A DNA stretch of 64,000 nucleotides from Morinoia aosen (taxonomy: Eukaryota; Arthropoda; Malacostraca; Amphipoda; Talitridae): assembly GCA_030386875.1 (NCBI GenBank), contig CM059560.1, forward strand, positions 47,844,757 to 47,908,756. Direction: 5' to 3'. This document shows positions 31,813-42,970 of the stretch, one piece after another. A program made the translations under genes and the position numbers. Within the stretch, counting starts at the first letter, position 1; each line of letters begins with the position of its first letter. Under the pieces are notes generated by a model. That model was not told the DNA's origin, did no database searches, and saw nothing but the letters and a program-made list of their open reading frames with translations.

Positions 31813-32383
31813 ACCAGAGAGGCCTCTTTCCATCTTGGAATAATGGAGTACGACAACGATTATAAGTATGAGTGTGGGGTAGAGAAAACACAGTTGGTAA
31901 TCTAGGAACTATATGTACTGTACGTCCGTCGAGCACGGCGGCGAGAACAAGAAGGAGCAGCTCGATCGCTCTAAAAAGGCGGGTAACACATGAACATAGA
32001 AAACGGGACGGAAGCAATTTAATGGGTGACTGCGACAACTCATATATAATAATAAATATATATACTGAAGTTGGATCTCAACACACCCCCTCCAACTGAA
32101 GTATTCCATCCCACTATGCATCAATTCACATAGTAATCAATTAGAGCTAACATTTTAACGTTCAGATCTTTCATTGAACATTGAACAGCAGAAAAACAAC
32201 ATAAAAAAATCATCAGTGTAGATCAACAGATTACACTGAGCACGATACAAAAAAAATATAACGCACAATAATGCATAGTCCGCAATAGCGTTAAGAGTAT
32301 TGTACTCAAGAAAGTTCAACCTTTTCTTGCAATTGATCTACACAAAGTTAAACTGGAAACATGTCAGACACAGTAACTTAGAA

Positions 32384-35300
32384 TTAATCACACACTTTGA
32401 ATTTAAGCAACGACTGTCTAGTAACAGGCTTTGGGAACATGTCAGCTATGTTTTCCTCTGAAGGAACAAAGCTCAAAACTGCTTTATTGTCTTGAATGAT
32501 TGCTCGAATGAAATGAAATCTTATGTCTATATGTTTCGAGCGTTGATGATGAACAGGGTTTTTGGCTAGGTCAATAGCACCTCTATTATCAACAAAAATT
32601 TCAACCGGTTCATCATATCCACCCATATCACACAGAAGCTGTTTGAGAAAAATTCCCTCCTGCCCAGCATAAGTCAAGGCAACATACTCAGCTTCGCAGC
32701 TTGAAAGAGCAACAATATTTTGTTTCTTGGACTTCCAAGATATCAGTGAACTGTTGCTAGATGACCTAAACACATATCCTGATATGCTCTTCCGGTAAGA
32801 GGATCCACCCCAGTCGGAGTCAGAGAAACCAGTAATTTGCACGGGGTTCTCGGATTTCACAAATTTCAAACCAAATGAAATAGTACCTTTAAGATACTTC
32901 AACACACATCTACACAAGTTCAGATGAGCATTTGTTGGACAAGTTAAATGTTGCGACAGTAATGTAACAACATAGCAAATATCAGGCCTAGTACAAGTCA
33001 TCGAGTAGATCAGGCTGCCAACTATTTCACGGAACAGTTTTGGATCGCACAAATTCCTAGAATCAGAGCTTATATCAAGCTTGTTGGCACTGGGATCACA
33101 TGGAATAGACTTAGGCTTACAATCAGACATCCTAAATTTTGACAAAATTTTCTCAACATACTTTGACTGCTTCATCTCAATTGAGTCATGCTTCACATCA
33201 AATTCAATGCCTAGAAAACATGAAATTTTTCCAAGATCTTTCATTTTGAATTTATTGGACAACGAACACTTTACTTCACTCAATACAACAGCGTTAGAAG
33301 AGGCCAAAATTAAATCATCAACCCATACAATGATAATCACTTTTCCAGAGTCACTTTCCCTCACATAGACACAAGTATCACTGAGAGATTGAACAAAATT
33401 TTGTTCAACAAGAAAATTATGCAAAAGGTTGTTCCAGTTACGGCCACTTTGCTTTAAGCCATACAAAGATTTTTTGAGTTTGCAGACTAACTTCTCTCCA
33501 TTTTTGTCAAGTTCAACAAATCCCTCAGGCTGTTCTACAAAAACATCACAGTCTATTTTTGCATGAAGATAAGCAGTGCACACATTCATCTGGTGCACAA
33601 TGTACGACTTTTGCACAGCAATATCCATCAGCATTCTAACAGAAGTTAGACGTGCTGTTGGAGAATAGGTTTCTTTGAAGTTGACATCAGCTACTTGGGA
33701 ATATCCCTTGGCTACATAACGAGCTTTGAAAGTTTCCTGGTCATTGGGTCCTGATTTAACACTATAGACCCATCGTCCCCCAATAACAGATCTATTTTTT
33801 GGCTTTTCAACAAGTTCAAACGTTTCATTATCGGCTAGTGCAGCCATCTCAGTGCTCATTGCCTGTTTCCACTCAACAGAATCTGGGGATGAAATTGCCT
33901 CAGAGTAAGACTTAGGGATACTGCTCACTCTGTAACAATAATCAACAAAATTATTAGTGATATCCAATTCATCTGGATCAACATAGTCTTTTAAATAAGC
34001 TGGGGGCTTCTTTTCTATCAAAGGAAATCTTCTAGTGGGCTCTGCATCTGAAAGAGTTTCATTTTGAATCACTTCTGGGACAGTCCCAGGTTTCAACTCA
34101 GCCTCAGCCTTGTCAGCCTTCTCACTTTGTTTCAACTCAGCAGGGTTATCTACAGCAATGAACTCATCCTCACCCACCACATTTCTAAAAATTTTATCAC
34201 AGAATGTGACACATCTGACTCTTTTTATTTGACAAGTTTCAGGGAAATAAATCATGTAAGCAGGGCTGCACGCGTCATATCCCACAAAAATACGCTGCTC
34301 TGACCTAGGGTCAAGCTTTCCTGGGTTTTGAACCATGGCAAAACATTTTGAACCAAAAATGTGCATATTGGAAAGGTCAGGTTTCTTTCCCGTGAACATC
34401 TCAAAAGGAGTTTTGCCTGTCCTTTTGTTGAAACACCTATTTCTAATGTAAGCAGCTGTTCTTACAGCATGATTCCACAATTCTTTTGGCAAATTTGCAT
34501 GTAGCAACAAACACCTAGCCATCTCAAACAATGATCTCCAAGATCTCTCAGCAGTTCTATTCTGATGGGGAGAGTACGGAGCTGAAAATTCATGTTTTAT
34601 TTTGTTCTCCATGACAACAGCTTTGAACAAGCTTGAGGTATACTCTGTGCCGTTATCTGTTCTTAGACGCTTTACAGAGCCAAATGGAGCAGAATCAGCC
34701 AAGAATTTCTTAAATGCTCCAACAGAATCACTTTTGCTCTTTAGAAAATAAACAAAAATAAAACCTGAAAAATCATCCACAAAAGACATGACACAAATGG
34801 AATTTTCAAAAGAAGTAGGGCTTATAGGTCCAGCTAGGTCACTATGGACTAGCTCTAAAGGTTTCTTTGATTTTTCATCAAGGTCTCTGCTCCTATATTG
34901 ACACATTTTACCCTGGACACAGATCTCACAATCGAAATTATGCTTGTTGGTAATTTTCATTCCTTTAATAATACCTTCTAGGCTCAACACATCTTTTACA
35001 TTACAATGCCCAATAATATTGTGCCACTCCTCCAGAGTGTGTTCACCAACAGCATTATTAGAATCAACAGAGCTTACAGAATTTAAATAATACAGCTTAC
35101 CACATTTTTTAATATTAAATGCATTCCCATCTGAAGCAAACAACTTTGAAGCGTTTTGACTGAAATTAAATGATGCACCCTGGTCAATAGCAGCCTGGAC
35201 AGAGAAAATATTCTGCTTAAAACTAGGAATACAAAGAACATTTTTTAAAAGAACATTGTGTTTCCTATTTTTGGCGTCAGTCAGGGTAATTCTCGCATCA

Positions 35301-36307
35301 CCTTTACACTCTACAATATTGTTCATCCTAGAACCATCTGCTAATTCAATGAAATGATTCCTAGGGTCAAAACTTTCATCTAAAGTTACAAACTTAGATT
35401 TATCACAGATAATGGGAGCAGTAGCTCCACAATCCACCAGTAACTTTGCACTGTCTACAACAGAAGCACTTTCTGAGTCTGTTGATACTCTAAAACAAAA
35501 AGAGCTTTTCACATCTTTGCTATCAGTAGCCATCGCTTTTGCGGTATCTCTCTTTCTGCAAAAATTAGTATCATGAGATGCACTTTTACAAATTGAACAC
35601 CACCGATTTTTCTTTGCACTGTGACTTTTACACTCATATTTCTTGTGACCTGACTTACCACATAAGTAACAAGTAATTTTAGAATCTTTCACTCTCATAA
35701 TTCTTTCTTCACTTTCACTGTAGCCTTGTCGGGTCTTCTTTGTTTCCTCTTCACTCATGAGAGCCGATTTGAATTTCATGAAGTCCATTTTTTTACTGTC
35801 ACTTTGCGTGATGACGGTAGAAAAAGCGTTGTAGGCAGCTGGCAATCCTTTGATAATCATGGCGATAATCAGTCCATCGCTGATATTTTCGCCGGCTTTC
35901 TTCAGGTAGGATGCAGTTGTCTCTGCCCGCAGTAAGTAGTCGGTTACCGTCTCGCCATTTTTCATCTTCAGCGCAGCCAACTCGCAATACAGAGAAATAA
36001 TTCTCGGTTTACTGCTGCCGAGGTAATGATCACGCAGAATCTTCATGGATTTTCTTCCATCTCCATAGGCGTCTCTGATAATCAACGAGAGACTTTTATC
36101 ATCGAGCCTTTGCACGAGCTCGGAGAACACTTGCTTGTTCTTCTCAACATCCAGACTTGATTCTTCGCCCTCAAGGACGGCATCCAACGACTTCAAGTCT
36201 AGGTAGGCCCGAAATTTCACCTCCCACAACTCATACCTTGCATCATTGCCATCAAAAGTTAGGTTACTGGGCCCATAACCTGTTAGACCAGAGAGGCCTC
36301 TTTCCAT
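32384..36307 (-). CDS. Copia gag-pol polyprotein (1307 residues)
   Basis: Single polyprotein of the Copia element. In order: gag-like region (ELWEVKFRAYLDL), zinc knuckle CYLCGKSGHKKYEC near residue 215, aspartic protease LLVDCGATAPII near 288, pre-integrase finger (WHNIIGHCNVKD...CEICVQGKMC), integrase core (HSDLAGPISP, RTDNGTEYTS, SPHQNRTAERSW), reverse transcriptase (YLHAKIDCDVFVEQPEGF, IIIVWVDDLILAS), RNase H (FSDSDWGGSSYRKS, ALSSCEAEYVAL, SKHIDIRFHFIR). Integrase before reverse transcriptase is the Ty1/copia order. The frame starts inside the LTR and runs on through the primer site, so nine residues are LTR-coded. Family length is typical; it looks whole. Confidence 0.93.
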   Translation of the reverse strand: MERGLSGLTGYGPSNLTFDGNDARYELWEVKFRAYLDLKSLDAVLEGEESSLDVEKNKQVFSELVQRLDDKSLSLIIRDAYGDGRKSMKILRDHYLGSSKPRIISLYCELAALKMKNGETVTDYLLRAETTASYLKKAGENISDGLIIAMIIKGLPAAYNAFSTVITQSDSKKMDFMKFKSALMSEEETKKTRQGYSESEERIMRVKDSKITCYLCGKSGHKKYECKSHSAKKNRWCSICKSASHDTNFCRKRDTAKAMATDSKDVKSSFCFRVSTDSESASVVDSAKLLVDCGATAPIICDKSKFVTLDESFDPRNHFIELADGSRMNNIVECKGDARITLTDAKNRKHNVLLKNVLCIPSFKQNIFSVQAAIDQGASFNFSQNASKLFASDGNAFNIKKCGKLYYLNSVSSVDSNNAVGEHTLEEWHNIIGHCNVKDVLSLEGIIKGMKITNKHNFDCEICVQGKMCQYRSRDLDEKSKKPLELVHSDLAGPISPTSFENSICVMSFVDDFSGFIFVYFLKSKSDSVGAFKKFLADSAPFGSVKRLRTDNGTEYTSSLFKAVVMENKIKHEFSAPYSPHQNRTAERSWRSLFEMARCLLLHANLPKELWNHAVRTAAYIRNRCFNKRTGKTPFEMFTGKKPDLSNMHIFGSKCFAMVQNPGKLDPRSEQRIFVGYDACSPAYMIYFPETCQIKRVRCVTFCDKIFRNVVGEDEFIAVDNPAELKQSEKADKAEAELKPGTVPEVIQNETLSDAEPTRRFPLIEKKPPAYLKDYVDPDELDITNNFVDYCYRVSSIPKSYSEAISSPDSVEWKQAMSTEMAALADNETFELVEKPKNRSVIGGRWVYSVKSGPNDQETFKARYVAKGYSQVADVNFKETYSPTARLTSVRMLMDIAVQKSYIVHQMNVCTAYLHAKIDCDVFVEQPEGFVELDKNGEKLVCKLKKSLYGLKQSGRNWNNLLHNFLVEQNFVQSLSDTCVYVRESDSGKVIIIVWVDDLILASSNAVVLSEVKCSLSNKFKMKDLGKISCFLGIEFDVKHDSIEMKQSKYVEKILSKFRMSDCKPKSIPCDPSANKLDISSDSRNLCDPKLFREIVGSLIYSMTCTRPDICYVVTLLSQHLTCPTNAHLNLCRCVLKYLKGTISFGLKFVKSENPVQITGFSDSDWGGSSYRKSISGYVFRSSSNSSLISWKSKKQNIVALSSCEAEYVALTYAGQEGIFLKQLLCDMGGYDEPVEIFVDNRGAIDLAKNPVHHQRSKHIDIRFHFIRAIIQDNKAVLSFVPSEENIADMFPKPVTRQSLLKFKVCD

Positions 36308-37779
36308 CTTGGAATAATGGAGTACGACAACGATTATAAGTATGAGTATGGGGTAGAGAAAACACAGTTGGTAATCTAGGAACTACATGTACTGTACGTC
36401 CGTCGAGCACGGCGGCGAGAACAAGAAGGAGCAGCTCGATCGCTCTACAAAGGCGGGTAACACATGAACATAGAAAACGGGACGGAAGCAATTTAATGGG
36501 TGACTGCGACAACTCATATATAATAATAAATATATATACTGAAGTTGGATCTCAACAGATAGATTTCTCTGAAATTTTCACAGTAGGTGTGAAATGATGC
36601 ATAGATCATTTGTTATTTTGACGAAATTTTTGTAGCTGCACTTTTTTTTTTAAATATGATAAAATAGGGGGTTTTGTAAAATCTATCTCCTTCTACAATT
36701 TTGAAGTTACAGAACCTGTACTTCGTTTTTAGATTGCTTATATTTCTATATAACCATAAGCAATAGGGAATTTCGATAACTTCTTTTTGTGGATTTTGGG
36801 AATTAAAAAAAAATTACATTTTTCTAATTTTTTTTCATGTGGTGTAATTTTCAAAATAATAAATTTATCAAAAAATGCTATTGCTTATGGATACACCTTG
36901 CTCAGCCCTCTCGAATGGTATATAAACCATTCTTGTAGCTCTAAAATTGTGGAAGAAGATACATTTGAGAAACCAATTATCAAGTTTCCAGAAAAACGTG
37001 TTTTTTCACAAAAAGAATGTTTTTCTTTTTATCTTTTGAACTACAGGGTTTTCTACAATGAACTATTGAGCGTTTTTAGCTCTTTTCAAGCCCTTTCGAA
37101 TGATATAATTTACATTGCTGTAGCTTTGTAACTCTGAGAAAAAATATACAACAAAAGAGAATAGGTGTAATTCTTGAAAACAATTAATTTTAAATTTTTC
37201 ATTTTTTTTCGACTAAGATACGTTTTTTTGTCAAGTCAACTCCTTTGTTTTATAGCTCTTTTCAAGCCCTTTGGATTGGTGTGCTCGCCATAGCTGTAGC
37301 TATGATACTGCAGCTGTCATCGCGCTATGAATGAAAGCTGGGGTATCATAGATACGGCAGAACAGCTAAATTCTGAAATTGTCGAAATTTCATAAAAAAT
37401 ATTTATTCAGCCTTAGAATGTTTCGTTTGAATAATGGAAGCACTTTGAGTAGCCCATGAACGAACTATATTGCCATTGCCACAGAGAAACACGCTCAATT
37501 GACGCCCAGTAATGAGGGGGGAGGGGTCAAGGTCACGCCACCCCCCATCGCTTTCCCCCCTCTGGTGGGCGCACTATTTGGAGTAGACGAAAACGGAATG
37601 TACCAATGAAAGCGCAAGAAAATCCTCTATAAGATGCATATAAAAACAGAAAATCAACACATATCCTGATTTCTACCCAGACGGTCTCCTTAATGCTACA
37701 GAGGAAGCATAGAAAGAACACCAATTACATTTATGCGTATATTATTTTTAAGAGCAATGAAGTAGGGAGGGCATTAGAG

Positions 37780-40700
37780 GTGATCTCTCCTAATTTAGTC
37801 TGCAAGCTTGCTACGTTGCTGGCGAGCTGCCTGTCGCCTAGGCCGTGCAGCTGCCTCAATTTCAGGTTCTTCGGAAGTTTCCGAGGAGTCTGATTCAGAA
37901 GAATAATGCTGATCTCTTGGGCGTTCAATAGAAAAGGAACTACCCTCACGAGAAAAGGAACTCCCGGGCAGCTCAAAAGAAGGATGCAACTCCTCACTCG
38001 AGCCTCCCTCTGCGCTTTCCCACCCCTCCTCTGAAGCAGTATCAGTAGCAGCTAACTCCAGGGGGTAAAGTAAGGAAATTTTAACGGCAGACTCTGAGTT
38101 ATCAGCTTTGATAATTTTAACAACCCGGACCTTGCCATCGCGTCCAGGAAGCAGCGCGATAATACGGACTAAGGTCCAAAGCGGTCTAGGTTTTATGGGA
38201 TGCCTTAATAAGACAACCTGACCTACAGACAAGAACTTATTATTAAGAGGTAAAGATTTTAGAGGATATGGACCTCTTAGGGTGATTAAGTACTGTGAGT
38301 ACCAGAGCTCCCTAAACTTGGCCACCATGACGTCGCGCCTCTCAAGTGCGGAGAGCAGATGCTCTCGACGTTCATCGTCCTCGGTTTCCAAGTCAGGGAC
38401 CTCATCGGAAAGGATTAAAGAGTTAGAAGAAGGGTAAAGTTGAAGGAATTGAATAGGCATGATAGGCAAAATAGTGTCCCCTGTCTCTGTATAGGAAAGA
38501 GGACGTCGATTAAGATTAAGAGAGATGTCAGAAACTGCAGTGAGAAAGGTAGAGTAAGGATAAGTGCTACGACCAAAGAGCTTGTACAAACTCTCCTTAA
38601 TAGATTTAAACAAGCTTTCCAAGATCGCACCAAATTGTGGACTATAGAACGGGATAGTTTTAAATTTAATGTTAAAAGTGCGGAAACGTTCTTCATACAA
38701 GGAAGAAGTTAAAACTTCTGCCAAAAGGTCAGAAGCAGCTACGAAAGTTTTAGCATTATCGGAATATACGGTGTTAGGAACACCCTTTTCGTTCGTGAAG
38801 CGAATGAAGGCGAAACAAAATTCTTCCAACGTCATGGAAGGAAGAATCTCTATATGAATAGCTCTAGTTTGAAAACACGTAAATAGTAAAAGATACACTT
38901 TTTGTTTATGGCCAAACGAATCTAACATCCAGAAATGAGCTGAAACGTCCATTCCTGTTGTGGCGAAAGGTCTCACAAAATTAGTCCGACTGTCTGGCAA
39001 AGCAGGCGGGTCAGGATAAGAGAAAGCCTTAGCGTTCACCCGCTTGCATACTATGCAGTTGGATAGAACGCCACGCACAGTACGCTTACAGCGAGGTATC
39101 AAATAACCGTCCATTTTAAGTTTTTGCACGGTCGATTCAACACCCTGATGATTAAGAGTTTTATGGGTATGCAAGATCAGAAGAAAGGTTAGATGAGAAG
39201 AACTAGACGACAGAATAGGGTTCCTAGTGTTGTAATCCAATTCCTCCGCCAAGACAATGCGGCTGCTAGATCTAGTTAAATTATGAGAGTCAAGAAACAA
39301 GTTGAAGGATCTAACAAGCAAAGGCGGACGAGGATTTTTGGTTTCCGAGGCCTCTATCTCGCTGGCAAAATGCTCTCTTTGCATAGAGGAAATGAGGCAA
39401 AGAAACGCTCGCAGTTTAGACTCCCCCGGATCTGCGCGCTTCCAGATTGCTACGGCCCTAAACACCTTCTCCACCGCACCAAACAGCTTTGGGTAGGAGG
39501 AGAAGCGCTCAAGCGTTACAAAAGAAGCTTCACCTGGGTGAGCAACATTAACTGCGATACACGTGTCTGAAACAAATTGCTGCGGAATGCATCCTAAGTG
39601 ACCCTTAGGCCACTTATCTCTACTTTCTCTGATCCAAGAAGGACCTTCTAACCATAAAAATTCATTCTCTAGAAATTTAAATACCTTAACACCCCGCGTC
39701 AGCATGTTTGCAACGTTAAACATCGTGGGCACGTACTCGTAACTAAAGGCAGCCAAGGCCTTACACTCAAGCTGCTTACGCATGACTTCTATGTCTTTTA
39801 TCCTGCTGTTAACAAATACATTTTTGCGAGGAGGTTTACCGCTCATGAGTCAAGCTAGGGTGACCTGTGAATCAGTAAGAATAGTTACATTAGCCACTTT
39901 ATAAGGAAAATTAACAAGAGATACAAGACACTGATAGGCAAGAAACACTGCCAAGAGTTCGAGGGAAGGAAGAGTTCGCTGGCGAGAAGGAGAAACTTTA
40001 ACTTCAGAGAAAAGTAATGCGCTGCGATCCTCTTAAACGCCATTGATACAGGTACCAAAGGCGCTAGCACTAGCATCACAGAATACAACAAGTTGGGTAG
40101 TTTTAGTCTCAGCCAAAGTCATCCTAGGAAACTCGTAATCCCTCAATTCCGAAAATTCGAGACAATATTTATGCCATTCATTACATAAGTCTTCCGGAAC
40201 ATTCTGATCCCAACCTAGCCTCAAGGGCGTCAATTTTCTCAAAATAAGCTAACCTCGCACAGAAAAGGGCAACAAAATTCCAAAGGAGCCGTAAATGGAC
40301 GCTACTTCAGAAAGAATTTTTCTTCGTGTTTTACAAGAAGAGTCCAACCTTTTTACAGACAGAGAAAGAAGATCAGTAGAAGAGTTATAGTCGTACCCTA
40401 GCACTCTGGAGTGCACTTCGGCACTACATAGAACAGGGTCAATTTGGGAAAGAAGTTCAGAATTATTGGACTACCATTTTCGTAACGGAAACCCACTTTC
40501 CTCAAATGCACTGTTGGCTCTGCAAAAAGTGCACAGCGCTAGTTCAGGACTCTCAGTAGTGAACACTAAATTATCGACGTACAGCTTATTCGCCATAACG
40601 TCTCTAACTGTCAAATCAGCAATAGTTTGAGCGTGCAATTTAAGCAGATAGTTAAGAATATAAGGCGATGCAACAAACCCGAACAACAGAGTTGTGTAAC

Positions 40701-40790
40701 GGTAATACAAAAATTTGCCATCCTTGAAAAGGATGAAGCTAAACTGATTGCGGTCAAAATCACAAGCAAGTTTCACCCGCAAGAAAGCTT
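37780..40790 (-). mobile_element. BEL/Pao LTR retrotransposon relic (pol), broken
   Basis: The minus strand holds the reverse transcriptase palm (FGFVASPYILNYLLK, KLYVDNLVFTTES), RNase H (VVFCDASASAFGTC), and a long integrase region (HQGVESTVQKLKMDGYLIPR, CIVCKRVNAK, TTGMDVSAHFWML, SDNAKTFVAASD) of BEL/Pao type, ending in a Ser/Glu-rich tail near 37.8 kb. Reverse transcriptase before integrase and the VDN motif are BEL/Pao hallmarks. Several breaks; gag and LTRs are not recognised. It stops abruptly at about 40.79 kb, where a gypsy relic begins on the other strand. Confidence 0.88.
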
Positions 40791-42970
40791 TAAATATGAC
40801 TTTTGAGAGTCACCTAGAAAATTTAAGGGAAGTGTTACACGAATTTCAATGTGCCGGAGTAAAAATAGGCTTAGACAAGTGCAAATTTGCGCAAAAACAA
40901 GTGAAGTACCTAGGATGTTACATCCGTCGTGAGGGACTTATCCCAGACCCCAAGAACGTAGATGCGATGCAGAATTACCCAAAGCCTACCACCGCACGAA
41001 AAATCCGCTCATTCGTCGCTGCACTTAACTTCTATCGGTGGTTTATTCCGCATTTCGCCACAACAGCTGCTCCCCTTAATGCGCTGACCAAGAAGGGACA
41101 AAAATTCAAGTGGAATGAAGAACACGAGCAAGCCTTCTGTAAACTTAAGCAGCTAATGATAGAAGCTCCAGTTCTGAAGAAGCCTTCTCTATATGAGACT
41201 TATTATTTAAGCTGTGATGCATCAAATGAGGGCTCTAGCGCAGTTTTGGCACAAAGATGTAATGGTAAGGAACAACCCATTGGATACTTCAGCAAAAGAT
41301 TCAATGATGCTGAAAAACGTTATTCAATTACTGAACGTGAGGGATTAGCAGTGGTCGCCGCTGTAAATCACTTCTCACCTAATTTGTACGGTAATAAATT
41401 TGTTGTAATTACTGATCACACGGCCCTTAAATATTTGTTCAAAGGTAAAAATACCAAGAACAACAGAATTATGAGGTGGGCACTAACACTCTCACAGTAC
41501 AATTTTGAAGTAATTTATCGGCCAGGAGCTCAGAATGTAGTCCCAGACGCACTGTCAAGGAACATAGCGCAAAACAATGAGGACGATGAAGACAACGGAG
41601 CGCCTAAGACAGTGTTTGTCACGTCGATGCTAGACGAAACACCCAGTGTGCAACAGGCGGAGGTCAGCCTGTAAAAGGAAAATGAGAGAGCAGAACAATT
41701 AAAAGATCCTGTTTGGGGGCCTGTCCTGAATTACATTGAAGGTGACAAATCAGGGGAAGCTCCAAGTCTCGCTCTGAAATCCGAAATCTTCGCCGACGGA
41801 GGCATATTGTATTTCAGGAAAACGCAACGAAAGCCTAACAGAACAAGGCACTTGATAATAATGCCAGACACTCTGAGAGAGTCCGCGATGACGTTGGCGC
41901 ATGACGATGCCATAGGTGCGCACCAAGGGAGGGCTAAAACTTGGAAGCGCACACTGGAATTCGGGTACTGGATAAATATGTCCAAAGACGTAAATGCATT
42001 TGTAGACTCTTGTGCAGTGTCAGAAGAGGAAGATCAATAACCGTGTTTGTGTCAGCATGGGTTCATTCCCAGAAATTGATAAGCCACTGGACAGAGTAGG
42101 AGTTGATTTAATTGAAATGCCAGTTTCGAATGAAGGCCACAAATACATCTTAACTGTAGTCGATCATTTCAGCAGATACGTCGCTGCATTTCCGCTCAGA
42201 AGCAAAACCACAGAGGAAGTAACGCAAGCGTTGACTAAATTTGTTACAACGTACGGCCCTGCAAAAACGCTTGTCTCTGACAGAGGCACGGAATTCACGT
42301 CCAGCATATTCCGAAGTGTGTGCGGGAAATTGAAAATAAAATACACCAACACTTCAGCCTATCATCCACAATCGAATGGAATGACGGAAAGACAAAATCA
42401 AGACATAAAAACCATGATGTCTCACTTGGCAGCGAACGATCAATCCTCGTGGCACCTTTCTGTTCCGTGGACGTGCCTGGCACTTAACACCAGCTACCAG
42501 AGCGTCATTGAAGAAATACCATTCTATTTGTTTTTTGGTAGTGATGCCGACATTCCAATCATTGAATGGCTAAAAAACCCCGCGAGTAGATTACTCTCTC
42601 GGGGAGAACTACGCAACAGAAGTAACTGCACGACTCCACAATGCATTCAAGATTGTTAAAACAAAATCTAAAGCGTCGCACGACAAGTCTGTGCAATTAA
42701 AAGAGCGGGGAGTCAAGAACAACAAAGTTCATGTAGGTGACATTGTTCTGCTTCAGAATTCGACTGGAAGGCCTGAAGCTGACGGCGCATGGCCGACAGG
42801 TTGGATTGGCCCTTATCGAATAATTGAAAAGAGTGAGTTCAACGCAACAATTAAAGCACTTTATAATGAACGTGTAGAGAGAGTGCATCTAGATAGGCTG
42901 AAGGTGGCGTTTCTCAGAGGGGAGGCTTACCCTTACCATGAGGATGACGCGGCTGTGCCAGTGACATGAG
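40790..42970 (+). mobile_element. Ty3/gypsy relic (3' half of pol), broken
   Basis: Plus strand: end of the reverse transcriptase and its connection (HLENLREVLHEFQCAGVKIG, KYLGCYIRREGL), RNase H (LSCDASNEGSSAVLAQ, VITDHTALKYLF), integrase finger region, core (VGVDLIEMPVSNEGHKYIL, SDRGTEFTSS, SAYHPQSNGMTERQN) and C-terminal part (NSTGRPEADGAWPTGWIGPY). The 5' half is missing and there are a few breaks. About 0.4 kb after it (42970-43390) could be the remains of its LTR but no second copy is present to prove it. Confidence 0.87.

Larger units (their letters stand above)
25781..36557 (-). mobile_element. Copia (Ty1/copia) LTR retrotransposon, looks whole, split in one LTR by a gypsy
   Basis: The 277-bp LTRs begin TGTTAGACCAGAGAGG and end GGATCTCAACA on the plus strand. 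The right LTR is 36281-36557; the left is 25781-25791 plus 31818-32083, interrupted by the gypsy element. The target duplication is GATAG. Next to the right LTR is the primer site GGTTATGGGCCCAGTAAC, the type that pairs with an internal half of initiator Met tRNA as in Drosophila copia. A purine tract (GGAGGGGGTG) precedes the left LTR. The LTRs differ at about 3 positions, so the insertion is young. One long coding frame, no break seen. Confidence 0.95.
25739..37689 (-). mobile_element. TTAA-flanked DNA transposon, copy 2, split by the Copia element
   Basis: Left end GGAGACCGTCTGGGTA at 25739 (TTAA 25735-25738) and right end TACCCAGACGGTCTCC at 37689 (TTAA 37690-37693). Its own sequence is 25739-25780 plus 36558-37689 (about 1.17 kb), matching copy 1 in reverse orientation. 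The Copia element sits between, with a 5-bp duplication GATAG. A 114-codon open frame (36787-37131) corresponds to the 116-codon frame of copy 1, with most residues shared. Confidence 0.88.
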
